From a virus, in IMG/VR virus record IMGVR_UViG_3300025122_000030, positions 1 to 45,996 of that record: a stretch of DNA of 45,996 nt. One strand, 5' to 3'. Shown one piece after another: positions 5,318 through 13,076 of this stretch. Below the pieces are notes generated by a model. That model saw nothing but the letters and a program-made list of their open reading frames with translations, searched no databases and was not told the DNA's origin. Both the position numbers and the translations under genes were made by a program. How positions within the stretch are numbered: position 1 is the first letter of the stretch; every line of letters starts with the position of its first letter.

Positions 5318-6052
5318 TTAGATGGCAACGTATTCGGCTATTCGAATCCAGCCGTCTGTTCCAACACAGATTAAGGTATTACATGTACCGTTTCCAATTG
5401 ATGAGATATCAGAGCCTGCGCCGTCAATGTTGGCACCGTTGCGTGCAATTACTAAATCATTGCCACCGCCACCTCCGCCAGAGTCGGCTCTTTTAATGAT
5501 GTAACGCCGCCCTGTTATGTTTGCGGTTGCGGCTGGCAACGTCAGCGTGACGCCGCCCCCATTGCAATCTGCAATAATAACATTGTGAGTGTCTCCCAAT
5601 TGTGCTGCGGCAGTAAAACTTACAACATTGAATCCAACGCTGCCCGTAAGATCAAGAGTGTGATATGCAACCGCTGGGCCACCAATACCGACGCGTCCCG
5701 AGCCACTTACAGTTAAAATATCAAAATGGCTATCAGATGTGCAACTAAACATGGGTGTCCCTTGGCCCACATCAGAACCTGTAATCGTGAGTTTTCCTGA
5801 TTTAGCAAATTGGCCGCCTTTGCTTGTTCTACCAATTACCATAGTCGAAGCGGTTAAAGGAGAGCGGCATAAAACAATATTGCCGTCTGTGTGTGCACCG
5901 CCTGACCCGGATATCTCTATGCCGGTGACGCCCCCCGCCACGAAGGCAATTTCATCGTCTTCAAAGTTAATATAGGTAGGCTCCCCCGTGCGGTCATCTT
6001 CAAAATATATATCGCCGCGGCGAACACTACCTGTGGTAAATTTGTAGCTCAT
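5318..6052 (-). CDS. Fibre-like virion protein
   Basis: 244 residues, starting MSYKFTTGSVRRGDIYFED with GGAGGATAAAATTGA before the ATG. It is poor in Lys/Glu and rich in Gly, Ser, Thr, Val and Ile, with many short repeats of the kind found in trimeric beta-structured fibres (IEISGSGGAHTDGNIVL, LTVSGSGRVGIGG, LDLTGSVGFNVV). A C-terminal stretch with GRRYIIKRADSGG and ends WIRIAEYVAI resembles the end domains of phage fibre proteins. A role in the tail or capsid surface is inferred from this composition and the neighbours. Confidence 0.65.
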   Translation of the reverse strand: MSYKFTTGSVRRGDIYFEDDRTGEPTYINFEDDEIAFVAGGVTGIEISGSGGAHTDGNIVLCRSPLTASTMVIGRTSKGGQFAKSGKLTITGSDVGQGTPMFSCTSDSHFDILTVSGSGRVGIGGPAVAYHTLDLTGSVGFNVVSFTAAAQLGDTHNVIIADCNGGGVTLTLPAATANITGRRYIIKRADSGGGGGGNDLVIARNGANIDGAGSDISSIGNGTCNTLICVGTDGWIRIAEYVAI

Positions 6053-6058
6053 TCAATT

Positions 6059-6400
6059 TTATCCTCCATCATATATAGTCTGCTCCCCATCTTCAAACGT
6101 AATAATTGTGTGGTTTGTTGGGTGAGATTTCACATGAATTTTGACAAAATCATCAAAAGCATCAAAAAAGGCGATAGAACCTCGTGGTGCGGGGGTTAGC
6201 CAATGGATTACTGTATGCCCCGTGGCGAATGTTGCGCCCTCTATTACCACCCCTTCGCCAGAAATGCCTGTTTCGTCATGTGGCCGACAAACAGTAAACG
6301 TCCTGATGCCTTCCGGGGCGCGGTTGCTTGGTCGTTTGGGCTTTAGATCTTCAGGTTCTGTCGCCAGTTCTAATAGCTGCTCACTATCTATTTCACTCAT
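6059..6400 (-). CDS. Hypothetical protein, 113 aa
   Basis: Starts MSEIDSEQLLELATEPEDLK (acidic), followed by a strand-rich half with RTFTVCRPHDETG and a closing HTIITFEDGEQTIYDGG. The start overlaps the stop of the 53-residue gene upstream by 8 bp. Lying between a protease and a fibre-like gene, it may be a minor virion protein. No family recognised. Confidence 0.65.
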   Translation of the reverse strand: MSEIDSEQLLELATEPEDLKPKRPSNRAPEGIRTFTVCRPHDETGISGEGVVIEGATFATGHTVIHWLTPAPRGSIAFFDAFDDFVKIHVKSHPTNHTIITFEDGEQTIYDGG

Positions 6401-6554
6401 TGGGTCTTACCTCTGTTTTCTTTTCTGAATTCTTTTTGCGTTCAAATTCCACGCGCAAATTCATAAGTTTTTCTTTGATATCACATATTTTTGATTCAAT
6501 TGAGTTTATCTTATCAAAAATGGAGATATAACAATCGTTTTGTTTTTTTGCCAT
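6393..6554 (-). CDS. Small coiled-coil protein, 53 aa
   Basis: A short frame of 54 codons, ATG at 6554 and TGA at 6393, filling the gap between the protease gene and the next gene. Its stop overlaps the following start (ATGAGTGA), which supports it being real. It reads MAKKQNDCYISIFDKINSIE and continues as an amphipathic helix with I/L every three to four residues, so likely a coiled coil. A weak AGGGA precedes the start. Function unknown. Confidence 0.65.
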   Translation of the reverse strand: MAKKQNDCYISIFDKINSIESKICDIKEKLMNLRVEFERKKNSEKKTEVRPNE

Positions 6555-6566
6555 TTAATTAGATCC

Positions 6567-7340
6567 CTACGGTGCGAGCATCACTTCCCATCTTACTCTA
6601 AATAGAGGGATGACCCACACAAAGTTCTCTAAAACTTCAATACCAAACCGGGTTTCCCCAACATCCAGGGCCAGAACATATCCAATGAGTTTTCCATCGG
6701 ATGAAAAAACGCCTGATCCTGACGAGCCAGCCCACGCAAAAGAATCAATAAATATTGCTTCATCCGAATCAAATCCTATAATTTTTCCACCAAAGGTAAG
6801 GGGGCCTTCATTGTTCGGAAACCCTGTATAATAAACTTGATTCATTACTGAAAGTTTTTTTGCCCATTCTCTATTTTTTGGTATATCTGTTGGTATTTGG
6901 AGAGGGGTTTTTGTTTCTATTTCTTCTATCTCGATAATAATATAATCAGTGTCTATATCAATTAATGTAAAATTAATACAACTAACCGCTTGTTCTTCGA
7001 CTATGATTTTTGTAGTTAAGCAATCGCCAAGAATACCATGGAAAGTAGTTAATACATAATATTTGCTCTGATGGGCAAAATATATGCCACTGGATGCCGA
7101 CATAATTCCAGTTTGAGGCTCCATTGAGGCCACTTGCACGGCACTTTGTCGAGATTTAATTAATGCTTGCCTGTCTTTTTCCCTTAATTCTCCTGAAACA
7201 TTTGTGTAGTGATTAATTTCTCCTTCCCTGGGAAGGCTCAAGGATTGGTGGGCGCTAAAATAACTTCCGTAAAGAGCTAAGACAAGAATCGCCGTAAAGC
7301 TTAATGTAAGAGCCAGTCTTTTTAGAAGCCTTTTCAGCAT
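6567..7340 (-). CDS. Membrane-anchored trypsin-like serine protease
   Basis: 257 residues. Residues 1-9 are basic and 10-29 form one hydrophobic segment (signal anchor or uncleaved signal), so the enzyme would face the periplasm. The chymotrypsin-fold triad is visible: His101 in VLTTFHGIL, Asp132 in DIDTDYIIIE, Ser207 in WAGSSGSGVF (trypsin-type GxSG-x). The pattern GKLIGYVLAL after the serine matches the last strands. S1/HtrA-type peptidases without PDZ are known in a few phages. Substrate unknown: superinfection, envelope or virion roles are all possible. Start set at ATG 7340 after the preceding stop. Confidence 0.8.
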   Translation of the reverse strand: MLKRLLKRLALTLSFTAILVLALYGSYFSAHQSLSLPREGEINHYTNVSGELREKDRQALIKSRQSAVQVASMEPQTGIMSASSGIYFAHQSKYYVLTTFHGILGDCLTTKIIVEEQAVSCINFTLIDIDTDYIIIEIEEIETKTPLQIPTDIPKNREWAKKLSVMNQVYYTGFPNNEGPLTFGGKIIGFDSDEAIFIDSFAWAGSSGSGVFSSDGKLIGYVLALDVGETRFGIEVLENFVWVIPLFRVRWEVMLAP

Positions 7341-7349
7341 ATCTCATTC

Positions 7350-10300
7350 CTACACTTGTCTTTGATAACTTAAAAATACCGGCAAATCTGCGAGGCCTGC
7401 TTTTTTTGCAAACCATACTAAATCTTCATTTCCAGTAATTTTAACTCTGCCATTCTTTCCTATAGCTACGAATACTGGGTTGCGCGCGCCATCCTTAATA
7501 AATTCTTGATATTTTGTTGGGTCTTGTAAGTCGTCCTTAAGACGCTGGTAAACCGCGTCAAACTGTTGATATTTAGCATCGAAAACATCTCTGGGGTGTC
7601 GGCTGATGCGCGAACAATAAGGCCACAGTTCCTCGACCGGCATCATAACATGATATTGCATATCGTTTGTGTTGACAGGAAAATCATATAATTGGACTCC
7701 ACCTTCGGTCCAATCATCTGCAATTGATTGTAATGTTGAGCGGGGAGTGGGCATTACAGAGGCCGGGGACGCTCGTTGGGCACCCAGAGATCCAGCGACT
7801 CCTCCAAAATTACTCATTCCAAAGGCGCTTCCGAACCCTTGCTCTTGAAGTCGCTTAAGACCTTCGCGAACATCACGCACATTCCGAATAGTTCCTTGCA
7901 CATTGGTTTGATAAACAGCCGTCCAATCAATAACCTTCAAGCCTTCGATTTCTCTCATCTGTGGCAGTATGATATTGTCACGATATTCAATACGATTCTC
8001 CGGCCCCAAAAGCTCATACTTAACCTCGAATACAATATAGTCTTCAGTGGGAGTGAGGGCGCGCTTAGAATCTGCCAAAGGCCGCACGGTCGTAACAGCC
8101 GAGATGCCGCGAATTTCAGCGCCAAGCTCGGAGTCAGAACCACCAACCCCGTCGATCACTCCACATCCTACCCGGACTCGATAAATTCGTAAGTCATAAG
8201 TGGGATCGGTTTTCTTTTCCAACAGCTTCTCGACTCTCTCCAATTGTTCTTCTTCATACTGCTCGGGAGTTTTGATCCAAGGTGGCAGTTCTTCAGAAAG
8301 GTTAATGTTTTCTGGGAGTCTGTAGTCGCCAGCAGGTCTCATGGACCCGGCATCTTGCGGCTCTCCAATAGTTCCCTGCATTGCAGGGGGCTCGTTGATT
8401 TCCGCATCTTTTGCGATGCCCCATTTATATTGAGGCCCCCACGCGCCGCCGGTACCCTTTCCTCGAAAGCGATATTCCTCTGCTACTTTTCTGTTCCAGT
8501 CTAACGGCATGCCTAAGTTTTGCTGGTCTTCTACTTCAATGTTAATATTATAAAGCGGGTAGGCGCCCTGACTTATCGGATAGATGTAAGAATTAATTGC
8601 CACCACTCTTTCAATAGCGCCCATTTGATCCCAATTAGCGCGGACCCAGCGCGCTATTAACGTGACTTTTTCTGCTAGGTTGTCGCCCTCTGCTGCTCGT
8701 TCGCCATAGCGCCGGTCGATTGCATCAAGCAATGTCTTAGCCATAGAGCCATCCACCATGTCTTGACGGTCCCTTCTGGCTTCGTCCTCCGCTTTTTCAA
8801 CTGGTAAGCTGAGGATTTCATCAGCAGCTTCGAACACTTGCTCAGGGTTGTCGTTTAAATACTCCGCAAAGTCCACGGCGGTATTAATTTGTTCAACGTC
8901 ATCATAGGAATCAACCACTATGCTCAACATATATTGTAGTAAAACGCTCTGGACGCCACCACCCTCAAAGTACATAATTTGGGGAACGATAACAAATCGC
9001 AAGTCTTTTGCGATAGCGACGGTCGGCGCCGTCCATTGATATTCTGGGCCAAGTGGGAGTTCTTCTTGGCCTTGTCTCGCGCCTCTCTGGCTCATTGCGG
9101 CTTGGGCTCGGAGTTGTTGCTCCATTTGTCTATTGAGGGAGCCTCCGGCATACGTAAGATTATAGTGAGGATTCCCTTTTTGCAAACCGGGCCAAAGCCT
9201 ACCAAGCTCTTTGGGTATATCCCGGCTCTCCCCATAATAGAAAACGTCCCCCGGAACCTTTATATTAGAAGGAATGATTTGTAGCCGCTGTTCTTTTGGG
9301 GTGTCAGCATCTCTACCAGGAGGGTCTTTCGGATCAAACTGAAACAGAATCTTATCGTGGTCTAAAGTAATCTTCCAATTATCGAGCCTTTCTTTAAGCT
9401 CGTCAGTTCCCATTCTCTTTCTTTCATCATCATAGAAAGTTTTGGTTGCGTAGTGGTTTTCAACCAGATTCGTGCGAAGAAGTCCGCGGTATGCAGACTC
9501 ATTGTCATCGACATCCGTTTGTATGCTTCGCGCAAAGTCTGCGAAGTCTTCGGTGGAGTGGTTGTTCTTCATCACCGCGCCTACCCACAATTCAAGGTGT
9601 GCGGTCTTTGTCTCCGGTGTGTCGATATCGTCGCCGCGTATTCGGCCTGTCTTCATGGCAACTGTCCAGTACGTAGCATCATGCTGCTCCACCTCATGAT
9701 CCAGGTTGTCTAAGATTTCCTCGGTGCCAATCTCGTCCATAAACTCTTGTTGCTCTGGTGTGATGCTCGCCCATCCCCAGAAGCTCTCTCGGGCAGACTC
9801 AGGCTCCTGCCTTTTTGGAATACGGTTGATATCGTGCAATTCATTTTCATCTCTCTTGTCCATGGGGATCCATTTACCATCCAGCACGTTTATGTTAGGC
9901 CACCCGAGATCAACTTCTGCTCGTATCTGGACGAATGCGTCAAAACTTACATCGTCGGGGCGTCCTACATCGCCATTCACCGCAAACCCCAATATGTAGC
10001 GTTGTTCATGATCGGCAAAGCGATCTTCAAGCTCTTGCAGTTCTCGTTCCATCTGGTCGACACGAGACTCAACAGTGCCCACAAATTTTATGTCAGGATT
10101 TTCATCACGTAGCCAGCTAATCATTTCCATGAAGGCGGAGGGGTCTTCGGAGTGCTGGCCCTCTTCTTCCACGCTGTCTACGTTGTGGGCTTGAAGAAAC
10201 GCACTAATATGGGGCCAAGTATCTTCATCGGGTGGTTGATTATAGCGCCCTTTAATCTGATAAACGGTGTCGTGGTCCACACTATATCCTATCGAGGCAA

Positions 10301-11099
10301 ACGAGGAACTTTCTTTGCGCCCGGGGAGGTGCTTGCGGAGTGAATACATCATAGAACCCTCCCCAGACGTGGCGCCGCAGTGTCCCATTCGTTCCGCCTC
10401 AATAGGACAGTCGTCTTGTTCGGTGTCATACCAAAAATAGCCATCGTCCAAGCGCATTATAATCTGATCGGGTTTTTCCTGCTGGGCCAAGAAGTGGCCG
10501 GCCACATGCATGGCTTCGTCGATATTCCTTTTAGCAACGGTTTGATAGTTATCAGGATGATGATTTAAAAAGAGGAACACATCTCGATATTGATTCTTAA
10601 AGCGTTCAAAAGCGCTTCTTAATACCTCTCGACATTGTAATTGAACATTTTCAACATCCCTGGAAGGAAGGCCTTGGTCGCTTAAGAACCCCAAAGATTT
10701 CTTAAAGGTTCGGTTCCAGCTTCCAAATCGATGCTCCTCAACCGAATTGGCCATCTTCTCTAGTTCGTTATATATTTTCTCGCGGTTTGCGACTGCCTCG
10801 TCTTTCTTGCCCGCGGGGAATGCGTACTCTAGTTCGAACTCTAGTTTCTCTTTGAATTCTTGAGCAAATGCTTCAGACGCCTTTTCGTTGGCGCCGCCTT
10901 CCCATGGATTCACCCCAAGATTCCACAGGCGCGTGGCTTTCCATTGGTTTGCCGCCCACACTTTTCCTTTTTCAGGTGTTTTGTCTAGCGCGTCTTCGAA
11001 GAGATCGATAATAATCTCGGGCAACCCTATGTCGCGGAGACCTTCTATTAGTATCTCTTCATTAAGATACTGGAACCATTTATCGGTTGCGTAACTCAT
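7350..11099 (-). CDS. Giant multidomain protein with PcfJ-like domain, probably virion-associated
   Basis: 1249 residues. The N terminus (MSYATDKWFQYLNEEILIEG) resembles the W-x-x-(F/Y)-L-x-E tags of packaged proteins. Residues 215-300 match the core pattern of PcfJ-type proteins from phages and conjugative elements: E-x-x-x-M-G-H-C-G (235-242), a serine-rich Y-S-L-R-K segment (252-256), then Y-Q-I-K-G-R-Y-N-Q-P-P (280-290). The rest is acidic and helical with no recognised motif, including a Pro-rich part near residue 930 and a Gly/Ala/Ser part near 1110. PcfJ-like domains occur in large polyvalent proteins that enter the recipient cell with the DNA; by analogy this may be injected. SD GAGGT is present. 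The catalytic role of the domain is unknown. Confidence 0.65.
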   Translation of the reverse strand: MSYATDKWFQYLNEEILIEGLRDIGLPEIIIDLFEDALDKTPEKGKVWAANQWKATRLWNLGVNPWEGGANEKASEAFAQEFKEKLEFELEYAFPAGKKDEAVANREKIYNELEKMANSVEEHRFGSWNRTFKKSLGFLSDQGLPSRDVENVQLQCREVLRSAFERFKNQYRDVFLFLNHHPDNYQTVAKRNIDEAMHVAGHFLAQQEKPDQIIMRLDDGYFWYDTEQDDCPIEAERMGHCGATSGEGSMMYSLRKHLPGRKESSSFASIGYSVDHDTVYQIKGRYNQPPDEDTWPHISAFLQAHNVDSVEEEGQHSEDPSAFMEMISWLRDENPDIKFVGTVESRVDQMERELQELEDRFADHEQRYILGFAVNGDVGRPDDVSFDAFVQIRAEVDLGWPNINVLDGKWIPMDKRDENELHDINRIPKRQEPESARESFWGWASITPEQQEFMDEIGTEEILDNLDHEVEQHDATYWTVAMKTGRIRGDDIDTPETKTAHLELWVGAVMKNNHSTEDFADFARSIQTDVDDNESAYRGLLRTNLVENHYATKTFYDDERKRMGTDELKERLDNWKITLDHDKILFQFDPKDPPGRDADTPKEQRLQIIPSNIKVPGDVFYYGESRDIPKELGRLWPGLQKGNPHYNLTYAGGSLNRQMEQQLRAQAAMSQRGARQGQEELPLGPEYQWTAPTVAIAKDLRFVIVPQIMYFEGGGVQSVLLQYMLSIVVDSYDDVEQINTAVDFAEYLNDNPEQVFEAADEILSLPVEKAEDEARRDRQDMVDGSMAKTLLDAIDRRYGERAAEGDNLAEKVTLIARWVRANWDQMGAIERVVAINSYIYPISQGAYPLYNINIEVEDQQNLGMPLDWNRKVAEEYRFRGKGTGGAWGPQYKWGIAKDAEINEPPAMQGTIGEPQDAGSMRPAGDYRLPENINLSEELPPWIKTPEQYEEEQLERVEKLLEKKTDPTYDLRIYRVRVGCGVIDGVGGSDSELGAEIRGISAVTTVRPLADSKRALTPTEDYIVFEVKYELLGPENRIEYRDNIILPQMREIEGLKVIDWTAVYQTNVQGTIRNVRDVREGLKRLQEQGFGSAFGMSNFGGVAGSLGAQRASPASVMPTPRSTLQSIADDWTEGGVQLYDFPVNTNDMQYHVMMPVEELWPYCSRISRHPRDVFDAKYQQFDAVYQRLKDDLQDPTKYQEFIKDGARNPVFVAIGKNGRVKITGNEDLVWFAKKAGLADLPVFLSYQRQV

Positions 11100-11141
11100 A
11101 TAATTTTTACCTCAACACTGTAAATAGTTGCTTATTTTACA

Positions 11142-11492
11142 TTACTTCCAAAAGAGTTGGACTGCTACAATCATACAAGATAAAAGTATACATGTCATCG
11201 TTTTGGGCGTGAAGGGAGATTCATTCATCAGCCACCACGTTAAAAGAGGAAATACCATATAAGAAGCTGCAAACGCAATAAGGCGCGAACTCCATAGCTC
11301 CTGTGTTGCCTCTACAAGAAACTTGGTCCCAAACCAGAAAGAAAGGCCTACCGGAACAGCATAAAGAAAGACAGCTTCCAAAGGTCTATCTTTCCACCAT
11401 TCCCACACAAACTGTGAGTTAAGCTGAAACCATGCGAGGGTGTGTCCCAAACAAAAACAAAGGAAGCCTGCGAACATTTTAGAAGTTAGCAA
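11142..11492 (-). CDS. Small polytopic membrane protein, 116 aa
   Basis: Four hydrophobic segments are visible (about residues 5-22, 38-60, 70-90 and 97-115), with few charges apart from loops such as WEWWKDRP. It starts inside the end of the Dam-like gene, so the two are coupled. It could be a holin or another inner-membrane protein, but the endolysin lies 18 kb away, so a holin role is only a guess. Confidence 0.65.
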   Translation of the reverse strand: MLTSKMFAGFLCFCLGHTLAWFQLNSQFVWEWWKDRPLEAVFLYAVPVGLSFWFGTKFLVEATQELWSSRLIAFAASYMVFPLLTWWLMNESPFTPKTMTCILLSCMIVAVQLFWK

Positions 11493-12246
11493 TTACCAAC
11501 TCTTCCCATTCTTTAGGGTTGTTTTTAACATTTCCATATTTATCGAGGCCTACAATCTTGTAGTCTTCATATAACTTTAATAATTCTGCGTGAAAATTAT
11601 AAACCACAATCCATTTTTGGTCTTTGTCCATTTCTTTTAGCGTAGCTGCTAATGCTTTATGATTTACTAGTGTAGTCTCATATCCTCGGCTTTTGCCATG
11701 ATCAAATAAGTTATAATTAAATTTTCCAACAGGCACCAGCAAATAATCAGCATGTGTTTTAGGAAGAGCGTCTACAAATTCGCTTTCTTTATCCAACACG
11801 ATATGAAAATTTGGAGGATTAAATCTTTTTAAGTATGACAACGCAATTGGGTTAAAATTTTTATCACTAAGCTCTCCACTGGAAATCAGCCCGTTTGTAG
11901 AACAACGATTTAAGAGAAAAAATAAGCTGGATCGTAAATAAGGATCGCTATAAGTCGGCCACGTTTCCTGGAGAATGGGAAACATATTCTCGCTTTCAAA
12001 AGTAAAAACCGGAGAAGTTACAATCTCATGGATGCGTTGAGGATCTTCTAATGCACACTCCCAAAATTCGTAAATAACAGGCTTGATAGTGTGAGCACAA
12101 ACAAATCTCTCGTTCTCTGCCAAGCTGAATTCAAGTTCCCCAGCATAAAACAAAAAAGAATGAACGATACTTTCTTTAGGAATTAATTCTTTTAAAAAAG
12201 TGGTACATTTAAATTTGTTTATTGAGTCCTTAATCGGAGACTTCAT
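11479..12246 (-). CDS. Degenerate D12-class (Dam-like) adenine methyltransferase homologue
   Basis: 255 residues with start at ATG 12246 (SD GGAGAG); an ATG five codons upstream is less likely. The arrangement follows D12 N6-adenine methyltransferases: an N-terminal FLFYAGELEFSL region where Dam has the S-AdoMet motif (V-E-P-F-x-G-G-G), FVCAHTIKPVIYEF in place of N-D-I-N-x-x-L-I, RSSLFFLLNRCSTNGL in the R-x-A-x-x-x-x-x-x-N-R-x-x-F-N-G-L position, FNPIAL, and later VNHKALAATL and WIVVYNF near the end. The catalytic D-P-P-Y is replaced by L-V-P-V, and the glycine loop is lost. So it is probably an inactive relative, perhaps DNA-binding. The assignment is by eye. Confidence 0.6.
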   Translation of the reverse strand: MKSPIKDSINKFKCTTFLKELIPKESIVHSFLFYAGELEFSLAENERFVCAHTIKPVIYEFWECALEDPQRIHEIVTSPVFTFESENMFPILQETWPTYSDPYLRSSLFFLLNRCSTNGLISSGELSDKNFNPIALSYLKRFNPPNFHIVLDKESEFVDALPKTHADYLLVPVGKFNYNLFDHGKSRGYETTLVNHKALAATLKEMDKDQKWIVVYNFHAELLKLYEDYKIVGLDKYGNVKNNPKEWEELVIANF

Positions 12247-12583
12247 TCGAAGGCTCTCCATTTGCGAAGCTCTCTTTAAAGTTATCTAATTTTTGTTGGA
12301 GGTTTTCTAAATCCTCTTGTGGGGTTACTGGTGCCGTCCGATAATTAAGATATCCAGTTACAATATTGGTGACATCATTCAATATAAAGTCGGCTTTAGC
12401 CATGGCGCGCCTCACTTCGTCTAAGTCTTCTATTGTTTTGAGCGACAAAAGAGTTGGATTTTTCAAAGTCTTTTCTATCTCCGCAATCTCCAAATTGCTT
12501 GATGCTTTTTGTAAAAGGCGCTCCACTTCGCCCTGCAGTTCAGACAACTCTACAGAATATTGTATATTTACTCGCTGGCTCAT
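12230..12583 (-). CDS. Coiled-coil hypothetical protein, 117 aa
   Basis: Starts MSQRVNIQYSVELSELQGE after GAGG. Nearly all helix, with heptad-spaced leucines (VERLLQKASSNLEIAEIEKT; LENLQQKLDNFKESF). The pattern of an initial beta strand (VNIQYSVEL) followed by helices is seen in small phage assembly or virion-associated proteins. No family recognised. Overlaps the Dam-like gene downstream. Confidence 0.65.
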   Translation of the reverse strand: MSQRVNIQYSVELSELQGEVERLLQKASSNLEIAEIEKTLKNPTLLSLKTIEDLDEVRRAMAKADFILNDVTNIVTGYLNYRTAPVTPQEDLENLQQKLDNFKESFANGEPSNEVSD

Positions 12584-12584
12584 C

Positions 12585-12878
12585 TTAACCTCGCAACAAT
12601 TGTTGAGTGCTACTGTTCAACTGCTTTTCAATAATCTCGGGGGCGCCCACTACTATAATTTCCGTGCCGGTTTGCCCTCGATTAATAGTTAGCTTAGAAA
12701 ACCGATGGTTATTATCAAGTCCCGGCGAGATTCCCCCGGTTTCATTTAGTTTTTGCATACTTTGTTCTTCTCTAATCATTACTACATGTTCAGGATTAAC
12801 TAATATTTCTCGCAACGTAAACTTTTGATTAGTTGTAAAAGCTCCTGCGCTGCAAATTTCTGTAAGTTTAATTAACAT
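12585..12878 (-). CDS. Small hypothetical protein, 97 aa
   Basis: Start placed at ATG 12878, seven bases after the end of a strong GGAGG; the longer open frame lacks such a site. It begins MLIKLTEICSAGAF and contains LREILVNPEHVVMIREE followed by LTINRGQTGTEIIVVG. This order (strand, L-R-E-I-x-V-N-P-x-H-V-V-x-(I/V), strand) is one I associate with short conserved proteins of T4-like marine phages of unknown function. Lies just downstream of groEL. Confidence 0.65.
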   Translation of the reverse strand: MLIKLTEICSAGAFTTNQKFTLREILVNPEHVVMIREEQSMQKLNETGGISPGLDNNHRFSKLTINRGQTGTEIIVVGAPEIIEKQLNSSTQQLLRG

Positions 12879-13072
12879 TTTTCCTCCATAGGATATACGT
12901 GTCGTTTCTGGGCTAGCATTTGTCGGCCCCGCACCCACAGCAGGGCATGGTGGTCGGCCTGTTCTCCGAGATAAATAGCTGCTATTGGTTTCTGTGTGGT
13001 TATAACATGGGGTTCTTGGTCATTAAATAGCTGAACCGCCTGTGGTATGTAGCATAAGTCGCCTTGTTTCAT
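12872..13072 (-). CDS. Small SH3-like barrel protein, 66 aa
   Basis: Start set at ATG 13072, with GGAGTAA (overlapping the groEL stop) as ribosome-binding site; the longer frame into groEL is not needed. Begins MKQGDLCYIPQAVQLF and has AAIYLGEQADHHALLWV, the G-D-L strand then a Y-x-G turn expected of a small barrel. It ends by overlapping the next gene. Function unknown; co-transcribed with groEL. Confidence 0.6.
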   Translation of the reverse strand: MKQGDLCYIPQAVQLFNDQEPHVITTQKPIAAIYLGEQADHHALLWVRGRQMLAQKRHVYPMEEKC

Positions 13073-13076
13073 TGTT

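Noticed and set aside
7776-8192. 138-codon plus-strand open frame
   Set aside because: It is antisense within the 1249-residue gene and its codon pattern is the mirror of that gene; no SD or known motif.
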